Source: Cotesia glomerata
Taxonomy: Eukaryota > Arthropoda > Insecta > Hymenoptera > Braconidae
Length of the DNA: 64,000 nt
Assembly: GCF_020080835.1 (NCBI RefSeq)
Contig: NC_058160.1
Location: forward strand, 29,871,152-29,935,151
Direction: 5' to 3'
This document shows, one piece after another, positions 1-12,194 of the stretch. Made by a program: the position numbers and the translations under genes. The notes beneath the pieces were generated by a model that saw only the letters and a program-made list of their open reading frames with translations, did no database searches and was not told the DNA's origin. The first letter of the stretch is position 1; each line of letters starts with the position of its first letter.

Positions 1-477
1 ATATTCATCTATAATATGTATACATATTTAATTACAGGTTTAAGATGTATGAACATCACGTATTTTACATTATTATTATTATACTTATTATTATTATTTA
101 TCAAATATATACTTTCCCGATAGGATGAAAAGAAGAAAACAAAAACCAATTGACTTACTATTTGTTTTACAAAATAAAATAAAACCTTTGGTCTCTTAAT
201 TAGAAAACTCAAGTACTCGCATTGATGTTAATTGAAAAAAAAAAATTCAACTTTGGTAACAATTTTTATTAAAAATTAACCAAAGTTTAGCTGTTTGATT
301 ACTTTTTCCCTATCAATGCAATATCACATTGAATTTTCTTAAAATATACAAGTGAGCAATGTTAAATACTGCGATAGACATTATAATAATAATAATAATT
401 ATTTTATCAACTTTATTTTTACTTTGGACTAATGCATTCAGTACAGATTTATCTCGAATTCCAGATGCCATATATGG

Positions 478-740
478 CACGGAAAGAACAAGATGACACT
501 GGATATAATCTCAGATTATACTCAGTGATATCTGTAGTGAAAAAAAATTTCAAATAGTTTCTAGAAAAATCCAGATTATACTGCGTGATATCTAGATTAT
601 ACTCATTGTAATCTGTGATTATATTCATTATAATCGGGATTATACTCATTATAATCTGGATTATACTAGCTACTATCTGAAATTTTTTTTCACTCAGTAT
701 AATCTGGGATGATATTCTGTATCATCTTGTTCTTTCCGTG
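478..740. mobile_element. MITE family A, copy 1
   Basis: Terminal inverted repeats begin CACGGAAAGAACAAGATGA at the left and end with the complement at 722-740. The interior is built of repeated short palindromic pieces such as CCAGATTATACTGCGTGATATCT. A second copy with the same ends and interior lies at 59114-59333. There is no coding capacity. It is a non-autonomous DNA element; the superfamily is not determined. Confidence 0.75.
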
Positions 741-793
741 ATGAGAGAATATAAAAAATTTTTTTTTCGGAAATCGACGTATAGTTTCGTCCG

Positions 794-923
794 AAATGTG
801 CAGAAATAAAAAAAAAAATTTTATACGCCTTAAGGGCGTATAATAAAAATTCTATTTTTTTTTTCTAAGACCAAACAAATTTTTATTTTGGAAAAAAATT
901 TTTTTCTGCATTTCTGCACATTT
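794..923. repeat. foldback repeat
   Basis: AAATGTGCAGAAAT at 794-807 is repeated in inverted orientation as ATTTCTGCACATTT at 910-923. A shorter inner palindrome, TATACGCCTTAAGGGCGTATA, sits near 822-842. This looks like a small hairpin-type element or its relic. Confidence 0.4.
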
Positions 924-1602
924 CATGAAAAAAAATTTCTCCGAACTAAAAATTTTTTTTTGGACAGAAAAAAAAATAGAATTTTTATTATATACTTTTG
1001 TGGCATCTGTAACGCGATATACTTTATCGTGATTAAAAATCTTAAAACCACGATTTTTTTTCTCACCGATGACAAAATTAACGCGTAAATTGGCACCGTT
1101 TAATACACTTTAATGCAAGTACGCTAGTAAAGGAAATTACTCAATTATTCTTTAACAATAAAAAAAAAAATTAAATTTAGTACAATTTTTTTCACGTAAT
1201 TTCCGCAGTTATTTCTCTCAAAGAAATTTGAATGCATGTAATATAACAATAACTAAGCGCAAGCTATTTACAGCAAATATTAATATCAATTTGATTAGAT
1301 TTCCACTGCTAATTAAATTGCCTGTCGTTACAATTGAGCTTGACAGTAACAACTAAACTAAATAATAAATTTATAATTACACAATAATTACAACTCGAGT
1401 CAACAAACCGCTACTGGCGCTTGTTTAATAAAATAATAAATATTTTTTTTTTTTTTTTTTTTTTTCTCCAAATTAACCGACCTATCAAGTCTGACCCGAC
1501 TTTCTACATTACAAAAATATAATCTTAAAATAAATTTAATTAAACAATATACAACAATACAATTAATGAAAAAATTAACAAACAAAACAAAAATCGATAA
1601 AT

Positions 1603-3707
1603 TCAAGAAACAGTGCTGACATTCCTCAATTTATCTCGTCCAAAACACCGAATAGACTCCAGCAGCTGATCCCGGGAGTCTTTACCAACCGGCATTGACA
1701 AAGGCCTGGCACGACAATTATTATTATTTTTTAGCGTCACACCAGTAATAATTGGCATCGTCGGGGGCGGTGGCACCTGTGAAATTTTATTGGCCTGAAC
1801 TTTGAACCCCTTGGGAGCCGTCGCGGGACCGTTTAGCTTAGTAATGGTATTATTATTATTAAACTTTTTCTGCCCATTAAGGTGGTGGTCGATGTCAACA
1901 ACGGATGTGTACTTTTTAACCAAGCCATTTGAATTTACTGTGGGAGGTTTGAAGGGTCCATTAGCAGCAGACACTTTAATTGGATTTTTATTATTAGCTG
2001 CCTCAACACTGGACCTTCCGTCAAAAATATCCGAGTAACGATTAACTGAATTGTACTTGGAATTATTTTTAGATCTTAAATTAACTTTACCGAAAGCTTG
2101 AGTTAGTTCTTTAAAATTAACCGGTCTGGTATCAATTTTATTATCATCATCATCAGTGACTTTAAATTCCGGTTTGTCATTATGAGATTTCTTCAGTTCG
2201 ACATTTGTTACGACCGGTTTGTCCTCGTCTTTCGTTCTCGTATGTAATTTTGCAATATTAAACCTCTTAAATTCCGAGTCTTCATTATTAACATTATTAT
2301 TAATATTATTATTATTATTGCCTCCAGAGAACGCATTAATTTTACTATCGCCGCGCTTAACAGATACCACACTATCATTACAATCAAAATTACTCTTGAT
2401 ACTCTTTGGTAAAGTTTTAACATAATTACTACAATTATTAGAGCCGACGTTGTCACTCGGGCTGTTTAAATTAACAAGTGTTTTATTACCGCTGGTATTT
2501 GTATTAGCGCCAAATTTATAATCAGTGTCCATTTTTATCTGGACATTAGCACGAGGACGTTCTGACCAACTACCGAGACTTATTGCAGGTGGTCCGGTGT
2601 ACCTGTAACGCTTTATCTCCTCCGGGTTTGATTTCCGTACTGGAGATTCATTTTCTCCAGATTTATCATCAGCGTTCAATTTAACTTGACCGGATTTATC
2701 ATTAGTCTTATTCTCACCGGATTGATTATCATCCAGAGTGCTTTTTAATTGCGGCAAAATACTCTTTAGTAGTTGAACGGATTGCAATCCTCGGTCTTGG
2801 GGATTATTTGATAATAATTTTGAATAATTAGCCGGCTTGGTATCTTCTTGGGTGCCATTAGTCTCACAAGTGTTGTGATTTAAATTAGTGACACTTGTTG
2901 ACTTGATCATATTATTATTATTATTATTATTGCTACTGTCAACCACATCAATGGTTTTAAATTCTCGGTACTTGGAATTATTTGTCAAAACAATGTAACT
3001 TTTTGAACGGTGCACTGGATTGGTTGAAAATTCTTTTTCTTTATCAGGTAATTTTTTTTCAACTTCAAAATCTTTATTATTATTATTATTAAATTTAGAA
3101 ATAGAATTTCCATTAATATTTCTTGACAAAGTCGCAAAAGTTTTAACAATTCTCTCGTCAGCATGATTGACATTTTTTGGCGTGGAATCTTTAGCGTCAA
3201 AAATATTCAAGCTTTTTTGTCTCGCATAAGTTGTAATAGTAAAATTCGGCAAAGTATTTTCAATTGGAGCAACTTTGGGTGTAGATGTTTCAATAGAAGA
3301 TTTTCTTGACTCAACAGACGGGTTGTTAGTTTGATTCAAACAGCCGTTTTCAATCTTGCTCTCCAATTCGGTGATAACATTTCTTCTTAACTCGACGTTT
3401 TTATTTTCCAAAGAATTGTCGCTTTCTGGTTTTTTGTCCTCGAAATTATCTAGGACGCGGTCTAATTTCTTGATAGCTTTATCGACAACGTCTACGTCAA
3501 TTGCAATCGGGTCCTTGAATGCTTCTACAGAGCGCAGTGTTATTGTCTCATAGCTATCCAGCGATCCTGTCTCATCCCGAAATGCAGAAGGTGGGTCTGG
3601 CAATTGATACTCCCATTCTGTACCTGATAAATCTTCTCCGTTTGCTGATACATAGTCTGAAGTGTCTTGCTGTGAATTATATGTTGAGTTTTGTGCATCT
3701 GAATTTT

Positions 3708-3739
<32 letters not shown>

Positions 3740-3899
3740 GGTGATAAATTATCTTGAGTTTTATTTAATTCAGAGATTTTTTCCGGATCAGTGGGTTTTA
3801 TTTCGCTGGACTTGGCTCGCTCCTCGGACGGAATAACGCTGGCCAGAGTTGTTGATACTTTTTCTAGCAGACGATCGATTTCGGTTTGACTTTCATTCC
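1603..3899 (-). CDS. cobl: cordon-bleu homologue, exon 9 (C-terminal, WH2)
   Basis: Last coding exon, residues 988-1751 of the assembled protein. The acceptor is TTTTTTAG at 3902-3900, entered in phase 1, and the stop TGA is at 1605-1603. Near its start is WEYQLPDPPSAFRD (residues 1082-1095), a motif I associate with the Cobl family. The middle is Asn/Ser/Lys-rich and disordered, with several poly-Asn runs; one of nine Asn is encoded at 3709-3735. A block reading YRYTGPPAISLGSWSERP lies downstream. The final 23 residues (RDQLLESIRCFG..KLRNVS) match a WH2 actin-binding motif (helix LLESIR, then LKKV-like LRNV). Only one WH2 is seen, where vertebrate Cobl has three and Cobll1 one. The low-complexity runs may vary in length between individuals. 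Confidence 0.88.
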
Positions 3900-4831
3900 C
3901 TAAAAAATAAATAACTTTGTATAAGTAAGTTAATACAAATAGACAAAAAATAAATTGAACAAGTAATAGGATTTATTTGTTATAAAAAAATTAAAAAATA
4001 CGGTATTGACTAAAATTGAAAAGTAGAAGAGCAAAAAAGTATTTTAAATTATTAATTTTTTATAAAAAATTTACAACCATAGTGCAGTAAATTAACTTGA
4101 AAGTTTTGAACTCATGCAATAATTTGTTAAAATTAATGATACTTAAATTAGCTGACAATTTTTTTTTCATTTTATAATAAATCAATTGCAATAAATGACA
4201 TTAAAATTAGCACTTGATTATTTAAAAAAATTTTTTAACAAAAATTTATTTTTTAAAAATTTCTAAGTGCCAAATTTTTTTTTGCCATAATTTATTTGTT
4301 AAAAAAAATTATTAAAATTATTAAATATCTGCTAAATTAATTTTCATAATAAATGTTTCTAAAAATATTCACTAATAATTTTTTTTAATGATAATTTAAT
4401 TACTAAAAAAATTTCTTAATTTTTTCATAGTTTATTAATTAAATAAATAAATAAATTCATTTTCATAATAAATGCTTCTAAAAATATTCACTAATAATTT
4501 TTTTTAATGATAATAATAATGGTTTATTTAATGATAATTTAATTACTAAAAAAAATTTCTAAATTTTGTCATAGTTTATTAATTTAAAAAATTATTAAAA
4601 TTATTAAATATCTACTAAAATAATAAATACTTCTAAAAATATTCATTAATAATTTTTTTTAATGATAATTTAATTACTAAAAAAATTTCTAAAATTTGTC
4701 AACTTCAGTATCATTAAAATTAACAGAAAAAAAAAATAAAAAAAAAAAATGCACAGCTCTGAGTAATAAACAGCCTGTAAAAATAATAAATAAATATCCA
4801 AAGTTAGTGTTAGTAGGCTAACGACATGCAC
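3900..4831. other. cobl intron 8, repeat-filled
   Basis: Phase 1 intron with donor GCAG|gtgcat. Its centre (about 4320-4690) carries about three imperfect tandem copies of a unit that includes TCTAAAAATATTCACTAATA. The block is bounded by GATACTTAAATTAGCTGACA near 4138 and an inverted TGTCAACTTCAGTATC near 4698-4715, so the whole may be one expanded member of the GTTAGC/GACA palindromic MITE family. Confidence 0.6.
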
Positions 4832-5299
4832 CTGCTTTCCCTGTCCCTTGACTACAGTGTTCCCCTTCCTCGGGCTGGGTAGAGTGTGTTAAGTTTTCCA
4901 TAGGTAGACTTAAATTAGTGCCAGTTGTTATAAATGGGTGATATTGTTCTTTGTTAGGCGTGTTGCTGCTAGACAATGCATTCCAAGGGCTTTCTATGTC
5001 CAGTTTTGTTCTACCAGCAGCTTCCATATCCGGCGATCTCGAGGAGAGATCCGAATTTAATGCACTCGAGCTCTCACTAGTTACTCCAGCAACATTTAAA
5101 GTTACAGGGTCATAATTTTCCTTTATTTCTTCCTCAGTTTCAGATTTATTTTTTATTTTCGACTCCTGATCATTGTCTTCGTTAGTCGTCGGTAAACTTT
5201 GTTCTACTTCGCTAGCGGTCTTTGCTGACAAAGCTGAGCTTACACGCTTTGGAACTACTGGCCCTTTATTACGTGGTTTAGGAATAGGTGCAATTCCAG
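4832..5299 (-). CDS. cobl: cordon-bleu homologue, exon 8
   Basis: Internal exon, residues 832-986, phase 1 at both ends. The acceptor is TTCTCCAG|CTGG (5305-5296) and the donor is at 4831. It starts with a basic proline-rich stretch (PIPKPRNKGPVVPKRVSSAL) that resembles the KRAP-like SH3-binding elements of Cobl. An acidic, Ser/Thr-rich disordered segment without a fold follows. Its 468 bases are consistent with phases in the flanking exons. The assignment rests on frame continuity with the Cobl domain upstream and the WH2 exon downstream. Confidence 0.82.
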
Positions 5300-6521
5300 C
5301 TGGAGAAAAAATATAAAATAGCCATCACCAGTTTCTTGAATAAAATAAAATAATGTGCAATGCAATTTTAAAAAAAAAAAAAAAAAAAAAGCAAGAGGTA
5401 ATAAATAAATAAATATATTAGATGAAATCTATAAGCAGGTAATTAAGCAAACAGGAAAAGACATTTCAAAAATATCTATTTACAATTATTTTTATTACGT
5501 ACTTTTTAATTACGCAATTAAAAATTATCTATGTTATTAAGAGAATAAGAATAATTTTGTTTCCAGGATAGTCATATGATAAAATCGTTTTTTTTTTAAA
5601 TGAAATTTAGTGTCATTGCAAAGGTCTTAATTATTATGATAAATATTTAGGAAATGACCTTGTATCTTGTGAACTATTGACATTTTTAAAGATATAAGCT
5701 CATACTGATGTTACAATCATCGAGACCTTTCATTTGAGTACCCACATCAATTTTTCATATATTTTATATATTTATATATATTATATATATGTATATATGA
5801 AAAATATATAAAAAATGCATGTGGGTATTTAAATTAAAGGTCTCGATGAGTGTAACATCGAAATGAGTTTATATCTTAAAAAATGTCAATAATTATGAAA
5901 TGACCTTGTATCTTGAGAACTATTGAAATTTTTAAAGATATAAGCTCACTTCGATGTTACATTCATCGAGAGCTTTCATTTGAGTACCCACATCAATTTT
6001 TCATATATTTTATATATTTATATATATATTACATATATGTATATATGAAAAATATATAAAAATACCATGTCGGTACTCAAATGAAAGCTCTTGATGAGTG
6101 TAACATTGAGATGAGTTTATATCTTTAAAAACGTCAATAGTTAAAAAAATACAATGCAATTTAACAAGTCATTATTTAATAAAGCAAAATTTTACTGCTT
6201 CAAGCAAGGTTGTTAGTTATTAATTAACATTTTTGTCGGAAGATATTTATCGATGGATAAAAAATTTATTGTAAAAATAAAATAAAAAAATAATGAAAAC
6301 AATTGTATTGAAAATAATAAATAAAATTGGAGTTATTAAAATAAATATTGACGAATTGAATAAATAAGCGATAAAATAAATGAAAAAATTATGTAAATTA
6401 GGGATTTAAAATACCGTTTGTCTGAATAATAAAATAAATGGAATGAAATTAAAAATAAGTTTAATTAAATTGATAAATGATAATTAAATAAAAATTCAAA
6501 CAAAAAATTCTTCAAGCTTAC
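5300..6521. other. cobl intron 7
   Basis: Phase 1 intron, donor GACA|gtaagc. It is mostly occupied by a Helitron-like insertion (5528-6216). The remainder is AT-rich, with a poly-A run near 5370-5390 and no ORF. Confidence 0.6.
5528..6216 (+). mobile_element. Helitron-like element, copy 1
   Basis: The 5' end reads TCTATGTTATTAAGAGAATA and is preceded by A (5527). The 3' end reads GCAAGGTTGTTAG and is followed by T (6217); the terminal hairpin is eroded and CTAG has become TTAG. The interior holds two long palindromic units (about 5640-5890 and 5895-6150), with arms from GATATAAGCTCA.. to ..GAGTTTATATC around an AT core. Non-autonomous, no Rep/helicase ORF. Confidence 0.75.
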
Positions 6522-7784
6522 TGTCTAATATAAAATTCAATCTATTAATAAAGTTATTCCAATTTTCATTAGACTCCTGGCGGCTAACCAGCCCGGGAGG
6601 CGGTGGCTTAAGTATGCTCAATTTATTATTAATACCAATATTAACATTTGATTTATTAGATAACGGAAATGACGGGATGCCTTTTATATCACTGGGAATA
6701 ATGTCTTCAGCAGTGCCAACCGGTGCTTTTTTAATGTCAACAGGTTTCTCAGTGATAGACGGAGGTACGGTGCCTAAAATCTCTAAATTACTCAGTCGCG
6801 ATGATGAATTGTTTTTAAAAACATCATACTCAGATATTGAGTTTGACTTTCTCGTTCTCATTCCACCACCATTTAATTTTAATAAATCATTATTATTATT
6901 AGCTGTTTTAATCGCCGGATCTTCTTCTAATTTAAGGTCACTGACACCTACAACTCGATCTTTGCTCCGCCTTTGATTACAATCGCTTGAATTTAAGCTA
7001 CGTGAATATTTAACCGTCCTCCTATCTTTATCTATATTTAACTTGTCACTTGTCCGGTTATCTAATTTTATGTTAGATATTTTTAAAAAATTTTTTCTTC
7101 TGTCTTGATAATTTTTATCTAATTTTAATTTAATCTTGTTATCATTTTCAAAATAATTAAACTTATTTCTATTTATTGATTTTTTTCCAACATAATCATT
7201 ATTATTATTATTATTTTCAATAATTTCTTCTTCATAAATTTTTTCATAAGAATTTTGCGACACAAAACTAAAAGCTACTTCGTTATCATCAAAACTTTTT
7301 TTACTACGAACAAACTTACCTCTTTTAACTCTAGCCTCTACATAATTATTTTCTTGGCATAAAGCTTCAACAGGAACAGGAGCAGGAGGTACCGCAACTT
7401 TTTCAACAGGAGTGGAGGATTTTTTCTCAATAACTACAGAGACTTCAATAGGTATTGGTGCTTTTTTGACTGGCTCAAAAGCATCTCTATCTATCGGGCT
7501 ACTGTCTTTAGACAATTTAACAAGGTCCCGTTTAGGAAGACTGTCAAAGTTGAAATCGCTGGTCTTAATGGTATGACTAACACTGCTGACTACAATGTCC
7601 GAGTTTGCTTTCGAGTGAGTTTCTGTTTCTGACGCAGCAATATCGGACGGAGGCTTCGATACACCCATGTCCGAAGTTAGAGACTCCTCTGAGTCAACAA
7701 TACGCTCCAAGGCTTGTGATGATATCGCCGAGGACAGTGGCCTACTCACCGGCGGCTGAGGCGCTGCTCGTTTCTTTCTAATAC
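6522..7784 (-). CDS. cobl: cordon-bleu homologue, exon 7
   Basis: Internal exon, residues 411-830, phase 1 at both ends (acceptor ATTAAAG|GT at 7784, donor GACA|gtaagc at 6521). The first residues, IRKKRAAPQPP, are the second KRAP-like motif of this protein. In vertebrate Cobl such motifs bind the SH3 domain of syndapin; that role is inferred here. The rest is predicted disordered: Ser/Asp/Lys-rich, with poly-Asn runs (IENNNNNND, TANNNND) and a proline stretch KPPPPGL near the end. At 1263 bases it is a long single-exon disordered region. No further domain is seen. Confidence 0.84.
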
Positions 7785-8880
7785 CTTTAATAAAAATTAT
7801 TTTGTTATCGTCGATAAACATCACCGTCTATTATTAATGCTTTATCATTTAGTGTTAAATATTAATTTTATTAACTCACTTGAATTCGTTTCTGATTATG
7901 CAAACAAATTAATTTTATTATTATTATCAATTGAAATTTTTTTTTAAAAAAATTTATTGCCTTTTTTAATTAAATTAAATAATTATAAAAATATTTGTAT
8001 GGTTAAAAAAATTTTTTTTTGATAAAATTGATCAATTTAATTAAAAAAAAAAAACAATAAATTTTTTTTTTTTCGTAAAATTTAATGCCTTCTAATTAAA
8101 TTAAATAATTATAAATATAGAAAATATTTATACAATTAAAAAAATGTTTTTTTAATTAAAAATTGATCAATTTAATAAATTTAAAAAAATTTTATTAAAA
8201 AAAAATAAATTTTTTTTTTTCATAAAATTTAATGCCCTCTAATTAAATTAAATAATTATAAAAATATGGAATATTTATAAAGTTGAAAAAAAATTGTTTT
8301 TAATTTAAAATTGATCAATTTAATAAATTAAAATAATTGATTTTTAAAAATTTTTGTAAGTGTATAATTTTTTAAACTAAAATAATCAAAAAAATTTTTT
8401 TTGATAAAATTTAATGCCTTTTTTAATGAAATTAATTAATTATAAAAATATAAAATTTTTGTATAGCTAAAAAAATTTTTTTTTTAATTTAAAATTGACC
8501 AATTTAATAAATTAAAAAAAAAATGTTTTATTTTAATAAAATTTAATGATCTTTCTAATGAAATTAATTAATTAGAAAAATATAAAATATTTAAACAGTT
8601 AAAAAAAATTTTTTTTTTCAATTAAAAACTAACCAATTTAATAAATTAAAAAAATCGATTTTTAAAAACTTCCTTGCGTGTATAATAATTTAAATAAAAA
8701 TAATTTTATAAAATAAAATGTCAGACTCATTATAAAGGACACTACTTATCTATAAAACTTATATAAAAATTTTATAATCAACATCATTACTTTAATTAAA
8801 TAAAATAAAATAACTAAACTAATTAGCAGTTAATTAAATTAATTAAATATAATTAAATAAATAATAAAAGTAAACCTTAC
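7785..8880. repeat. cobl intron 6: five-copy AT-rich tandem repeat
   Basis: From about 7930 to 8690 a unit of roughly 125-150 bases repeats about five times. Each copy has the order AAATTTAATGCC, then TAATTAAATTAAATAATTATAA, then ATTGATCAATTTAATAAATT, all diverged. No gene content. Confidence 0.6.
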
Positions 8881-9567
8881 CAGTAGAGCTTAATGATGTA
8901 TTACTATTAGCATGACTAAGCCCACCAGAACTAATCGCTAAATTACAGAGGCTCTTGCTGGCCTGGGAAGTCAGAGCGAGTTTTCGCGGCTCCAACTTGC
9001 TGCTGGGCGGGCGAGCTCTCCTGGGGAGAGTTTCCGGCATTCTACCAGCAGAATCCGGATTATCGCTGAGGACTGAAGCCTCGTGGTAGCCAGAGCTGTC
9101 GCTGCTATTACGACTGTGAGTTATTACCAGCTTGTCCTCAGTGGTCTCACAGTCTTTGTTATTAGTCTTGGCGTTAACCACATCGTTTTCCCTCGACGCA
9201 GATTGACGAGACGGAGGGTTGGGCGCAGGTCGTCTTTTTCTCAGTGGCCTTGTCGGGACCGGCGCGACCAGGGGACTTATGCTTCTTCCAGTGTCGTCGC
9301 TCCTCGCGGGAGAAACACTTCTCGCCCCGTAGCTCCCGCTCTCGGTGCTCACCGACGAGCTCTCCTTCGAGGACTTCTTGAACATGAACCCAAAGATACT
9401 TTGCTTCGCTTGATGACGTCGTCGCTCCTCTTGACGCTGCAGGACCATTATGTCCTGGGAACTCAGAGCTGAGCTCAGACTCTGGCCTTGCTTTGCATAC
9501 AAGGTTACTTCTTGGAGTTGGTAATCTTGGAGAGATAATGACAAGTCCAATACTTCTTTGTGGTTAC
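8881..9567 (-). CDS. cobl: cordon-bleu homologue, exon 6
   Basis: Internal exon, residues 182-409. The acceptor TTTTTTAG|GTAACC is at 9568-9567 and the donor ACTG|gtaagg is at 8880. It begins NHKEVLDLSLSLQDYQ, the end of the Cobl ubiquitin-like region (last strand region, after ..YELRHPG). A KKSSKESSS/Ser-rich segment follows, then RPLRKRRPAPNPPSR, the first KRAP-like motif. Next comes HSRNSSDSSGYHEASVLSD, a Ser-rich block I associate with the Cobl family, and then PETLPRRARPPSSKLEPRK. Codon use is GC-richer than in the Asn-rich exons. This exon and exons 2-5 give the firmest family assignment. Confidence 0.9.
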
Positions 9568-10434
9568 CTAAAAAATTACAATTTTTTTTTTGTTTATTTA
9601 AAAAAAATTTTTTTTTTATATTTAATCATTGTAAAAATTTTCAGGTTTATGCTATAAAGAATTTTAGTTGACATTTTTAATAAAATTATTTTTTTAACTT
9701 TACATCTCAATTATTTTACTCTTAATTATATAAAAATTAATTTGGCATATACTTTATAATTTTATAACAAATAAATTACGGCAGAAAAAATTTAGAAAAA
9801 AAAATTGACATGTAGAAACTTTTAAAAATTAAAAATTCAATTTTTTAAAAATAACTTTTTTAACTTCCCGCTAAAAATCTCAGATTTTCAAAAATCGGGA
9901 AGTTATTGTTTTCACCCCGTTTTACAAAAATCGAGTTTTCATCAAATCTCGATGTTTGAAGGTCACAGAAAGCTTCCCTGACTATTTTTACGATGATGTC
10001 CGTACGTCTGTATGTATGTGTGTGTGTGTGTGTGTGTGTATGTAAACCTCTTGTAACTTTTGAACGACTTGACCGATTTCATCGCGGTTGGTGGCATTCG
10101 AAAGGGCTTCACTAAACTTAGATTTCCTGAAAATTTGAACCGATTCGGACCGGTAGATTTCGAGAAAATTCAAAAAGTGAAAAGAAGTGAAAAAAGTTGT
10201 TTTTAATTTTTTCAAATATCTCCGAATTGGCTAAACCGATCGGTCTCAAAATCTAATCAGCTCTTAACCTTGAAAACCCCCATCGATCGCCACCAAAAAC
10301 GTTAGAATCGGTTGATGCGTTCGTGAGATATCGTTGTCGAAAAAAATCGAAAAAAGTGTTTTTTTGTAATAACTTCGAAATTCATGGCTCGATCGATTTA
10401 AAGTTGAAAATTTTTCATGGAGCTTCAAAAACTG

Positions 10435-10745
10435 CGTCGATTGCCGCCAACCGCGTGAAAATCGGTTCATTCATTCAAAAGTTATAGCAGTTTGAAAATT
10501 GAATAAATCGTGTTTTATCAAATTTTGATAAGACTTTTGAGCTCGAAGAGCTCAAAAGCTTAAAACAGCTACTTTTTTTATAGAGCTCAAAAAAGTACAT
10601 CGATTGTCGCCAACCACGTGAAAATCGGTTGATTCATTCGAAAATTATAACAGTTTGAAAATTATAAAAATTGTGTTTCATCGAACTTTGATAAGACTTT
10701 TGAGCTCGAAGAGCTCAAAAGCATAAAACAGCTATTTTTTTTTTT
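10435..10745. repeat. two-copy tandem repeat (~163 bp)
   Basis: Two adjacent copies start GTCGATTGCCGCCAACCGCG (about 10435) and ATCGATTGTCGCCAACCACG (about 10599). Each continues with GTGAAAATCGGTT, a CAGTTTGAAAATT segment and the hairpin TTTTGAGCTCGAAGAGCTCAAAA. Confidence 0.7.
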
Positions 10746-11489
10746 TTTCATTGCTTATACAATGACAACTTAATGAATATTATTTTATTGTAATTAATTT
10801 AACAAAAATTATATCAACTTATTATATTTACCGATCAGTATAGCCGAGCAGTCTAAGGCATAAAACCGACGCCTAGATCGAATAAAGTACTGAATCCAGA
10901 CTCTAGCATAAACAGGATTTTTTTCACTAGTACCTCAGGTATACTTGGACTGGGAGGCCGCTAGATGGCGCGCCGACAGTAATTACGACCGGGTTTTCTG
11001 TGGTTTCCCTAATCAAGTCACTATATTGAAAAAGCAGTAACTAGTGCATTCTCAATACAGGCAAATGCAAGTACAGATTAATTAAAAATCGGCCATAGCT
11101 ACAAAAAATGGCAAGAAATAAAAGTAAAAGGCAGGATTGAATGATATAAAGTAGAGTCCTTAAATGTAAACAGCAATTATCACTGTTATACATGAAATCT
11201 ATAATAATAAAAAAAAAGTTTGGCAAATCTTAAAATGCAAGCTTCATAGCGGTCGTTCAATTTTTACAAAAAAGAAAATGATCATTTATCAAATTCAAGT
11301 TTTGCATCATTTCCTGAGAAGAAAGTTCTATAGCGCATGTGCCAATCTCAATTTTTTTTGGATCGATTTATGTATTATTTTGAGCTCTCCGAGCTTGGAG
11401 AGATAGCTTTTCTATGCTTCTTCGAGCTCAAAAGTCTAAAAATTATACTATCTCATCAAAAACGATCCGAAAAGAAATGTTATGTGAAC

Positions 11490-11818
11490 TTATGCAAAAT
11501 TATGTAAAGTTATGTGAAGTTATGTGGGAAAAACACTTGAACGAATTGATTGAAATTATGTGAAATTATGTGAAATTATGTGGTTATGTGCAGAATACAC
11601 TTTTCGGTTTTCTTTCGTTCATGATATCTCTTAAACGAACTGGCTGAAATTATGTGAAATTATGTGCAGGAAACACTTTTCGGTTTTGTTTCGTTCATGA
11701 TTTCTCTTGAACGAATCGACTGAAATTATGTGAAATTATGTGAAATTATGTGAAGTTATGTGCAGAAAACACTTTTCGGTTTTCTTTCGTTTATGATATC
11801 TCTTGAACGAATTGACTG
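11490..11818. repeat. nested tandem repeats with AAATTATGTG core
   Basis: A 10-base motif GAAATTATGT repeats in short runs inside a larger unit of about 120 bases. The larger unit also contains CAGAAAACACTTTTCGGTTT and GATATCTCTTGAACGAA, and is present about three times. A MITE (11819-12084) is inserted in the last copy. Confidence 0.65.
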
Positions 11819-12084
11819 CACTGATAGAAGAATTTATTTGTATTAAATAATATTTGTTAATAGCTAACAAATCATTTATTAGAGACCATTTTTTAATGTT
11901 AAATAAATATTTCTTAGTATTCAAAATGATTTGTTTGTATTCAATAAATCTGATATTCATTTATTAAGTATTAATAAATCTTTTTAAATACTAAGAAATA
12001 TTTGTTAAGGCCTAACAAATGGCTTCTAACAAATGATTTGTTAAATATTAACAAATCTTTTTAACTATAACAAATCTATTAGTG
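11819..12084. mobile_element. MITE family B, copy 1
   Basis: Ends CACTGATAGAAGAATTTATT and (inverted) AACAAATCTATTAGTG. The interior is a diverged palindrome around CAAATCATTTATTAGAGACCA. Copies with the same ends lie at 31940-32181 and 48669-48918. It interrupts the tandem repeat before it: the GAAGTTATGTGAAATT motif resumes directly afterwards. Confidence 0.75.
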
Positions 12085-12194
12085 TGAAGTTATGTGAAAT
12101 TAAATTCTATGTCAAAAGTATAGAAAGACTATCTCTTTGAGCTTGGAGAGCTCAAAATAAGACATAAGTTGTTTTTTTGAGCTCGAAGAGCAAT

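Larger units (their letters stand above)
1..1602. other. cobl 3' flank / intergenic
   Basis: No gene is recognised here. The stretch holds one MITE (478-740), a small foldback (794-923) and AT-rich DNA with poly-A/T runs. The part next to 1602 should contain the cobl 3' UTR. An ATTAAA-like polyadenylation variant reads on the minus strand at 1535-1540, 63 bases past the stop, but in such AT-rich sequence this is weak evidence. Confidence 0.5.

Noticed and set aside
1802..3836. Several ORFs on the plus strand and in shifted frames inside 1603-3899
   Set aside because: Shadows of the cobl exon; composition and low complexity are those of the antisense of Asn/Ser-rich coding DNA.
5640..6150. 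CRISPR array or bacterial-type repeats
   Set aside because: Repeat units are long palindromes with no unique spacers, in an insect-type intron.
6522..9567. ABL- or other SH3-binding scaffold instead of Cobl
   Set aside because: The proline motifs alone would allow it, but exons 2-6 give the Cobl ubiquitin-like domain and exon 9 a WH2 motif, all in one reading frame.
10835..10905. tRNA gene with TAGCCGAGCAGTCTAAGGC
   Set aside because: Only an A-box-like stretch; no recognisable B box or acceptor pairing. Probably an old tRNA-derived piece in the composite repeat.
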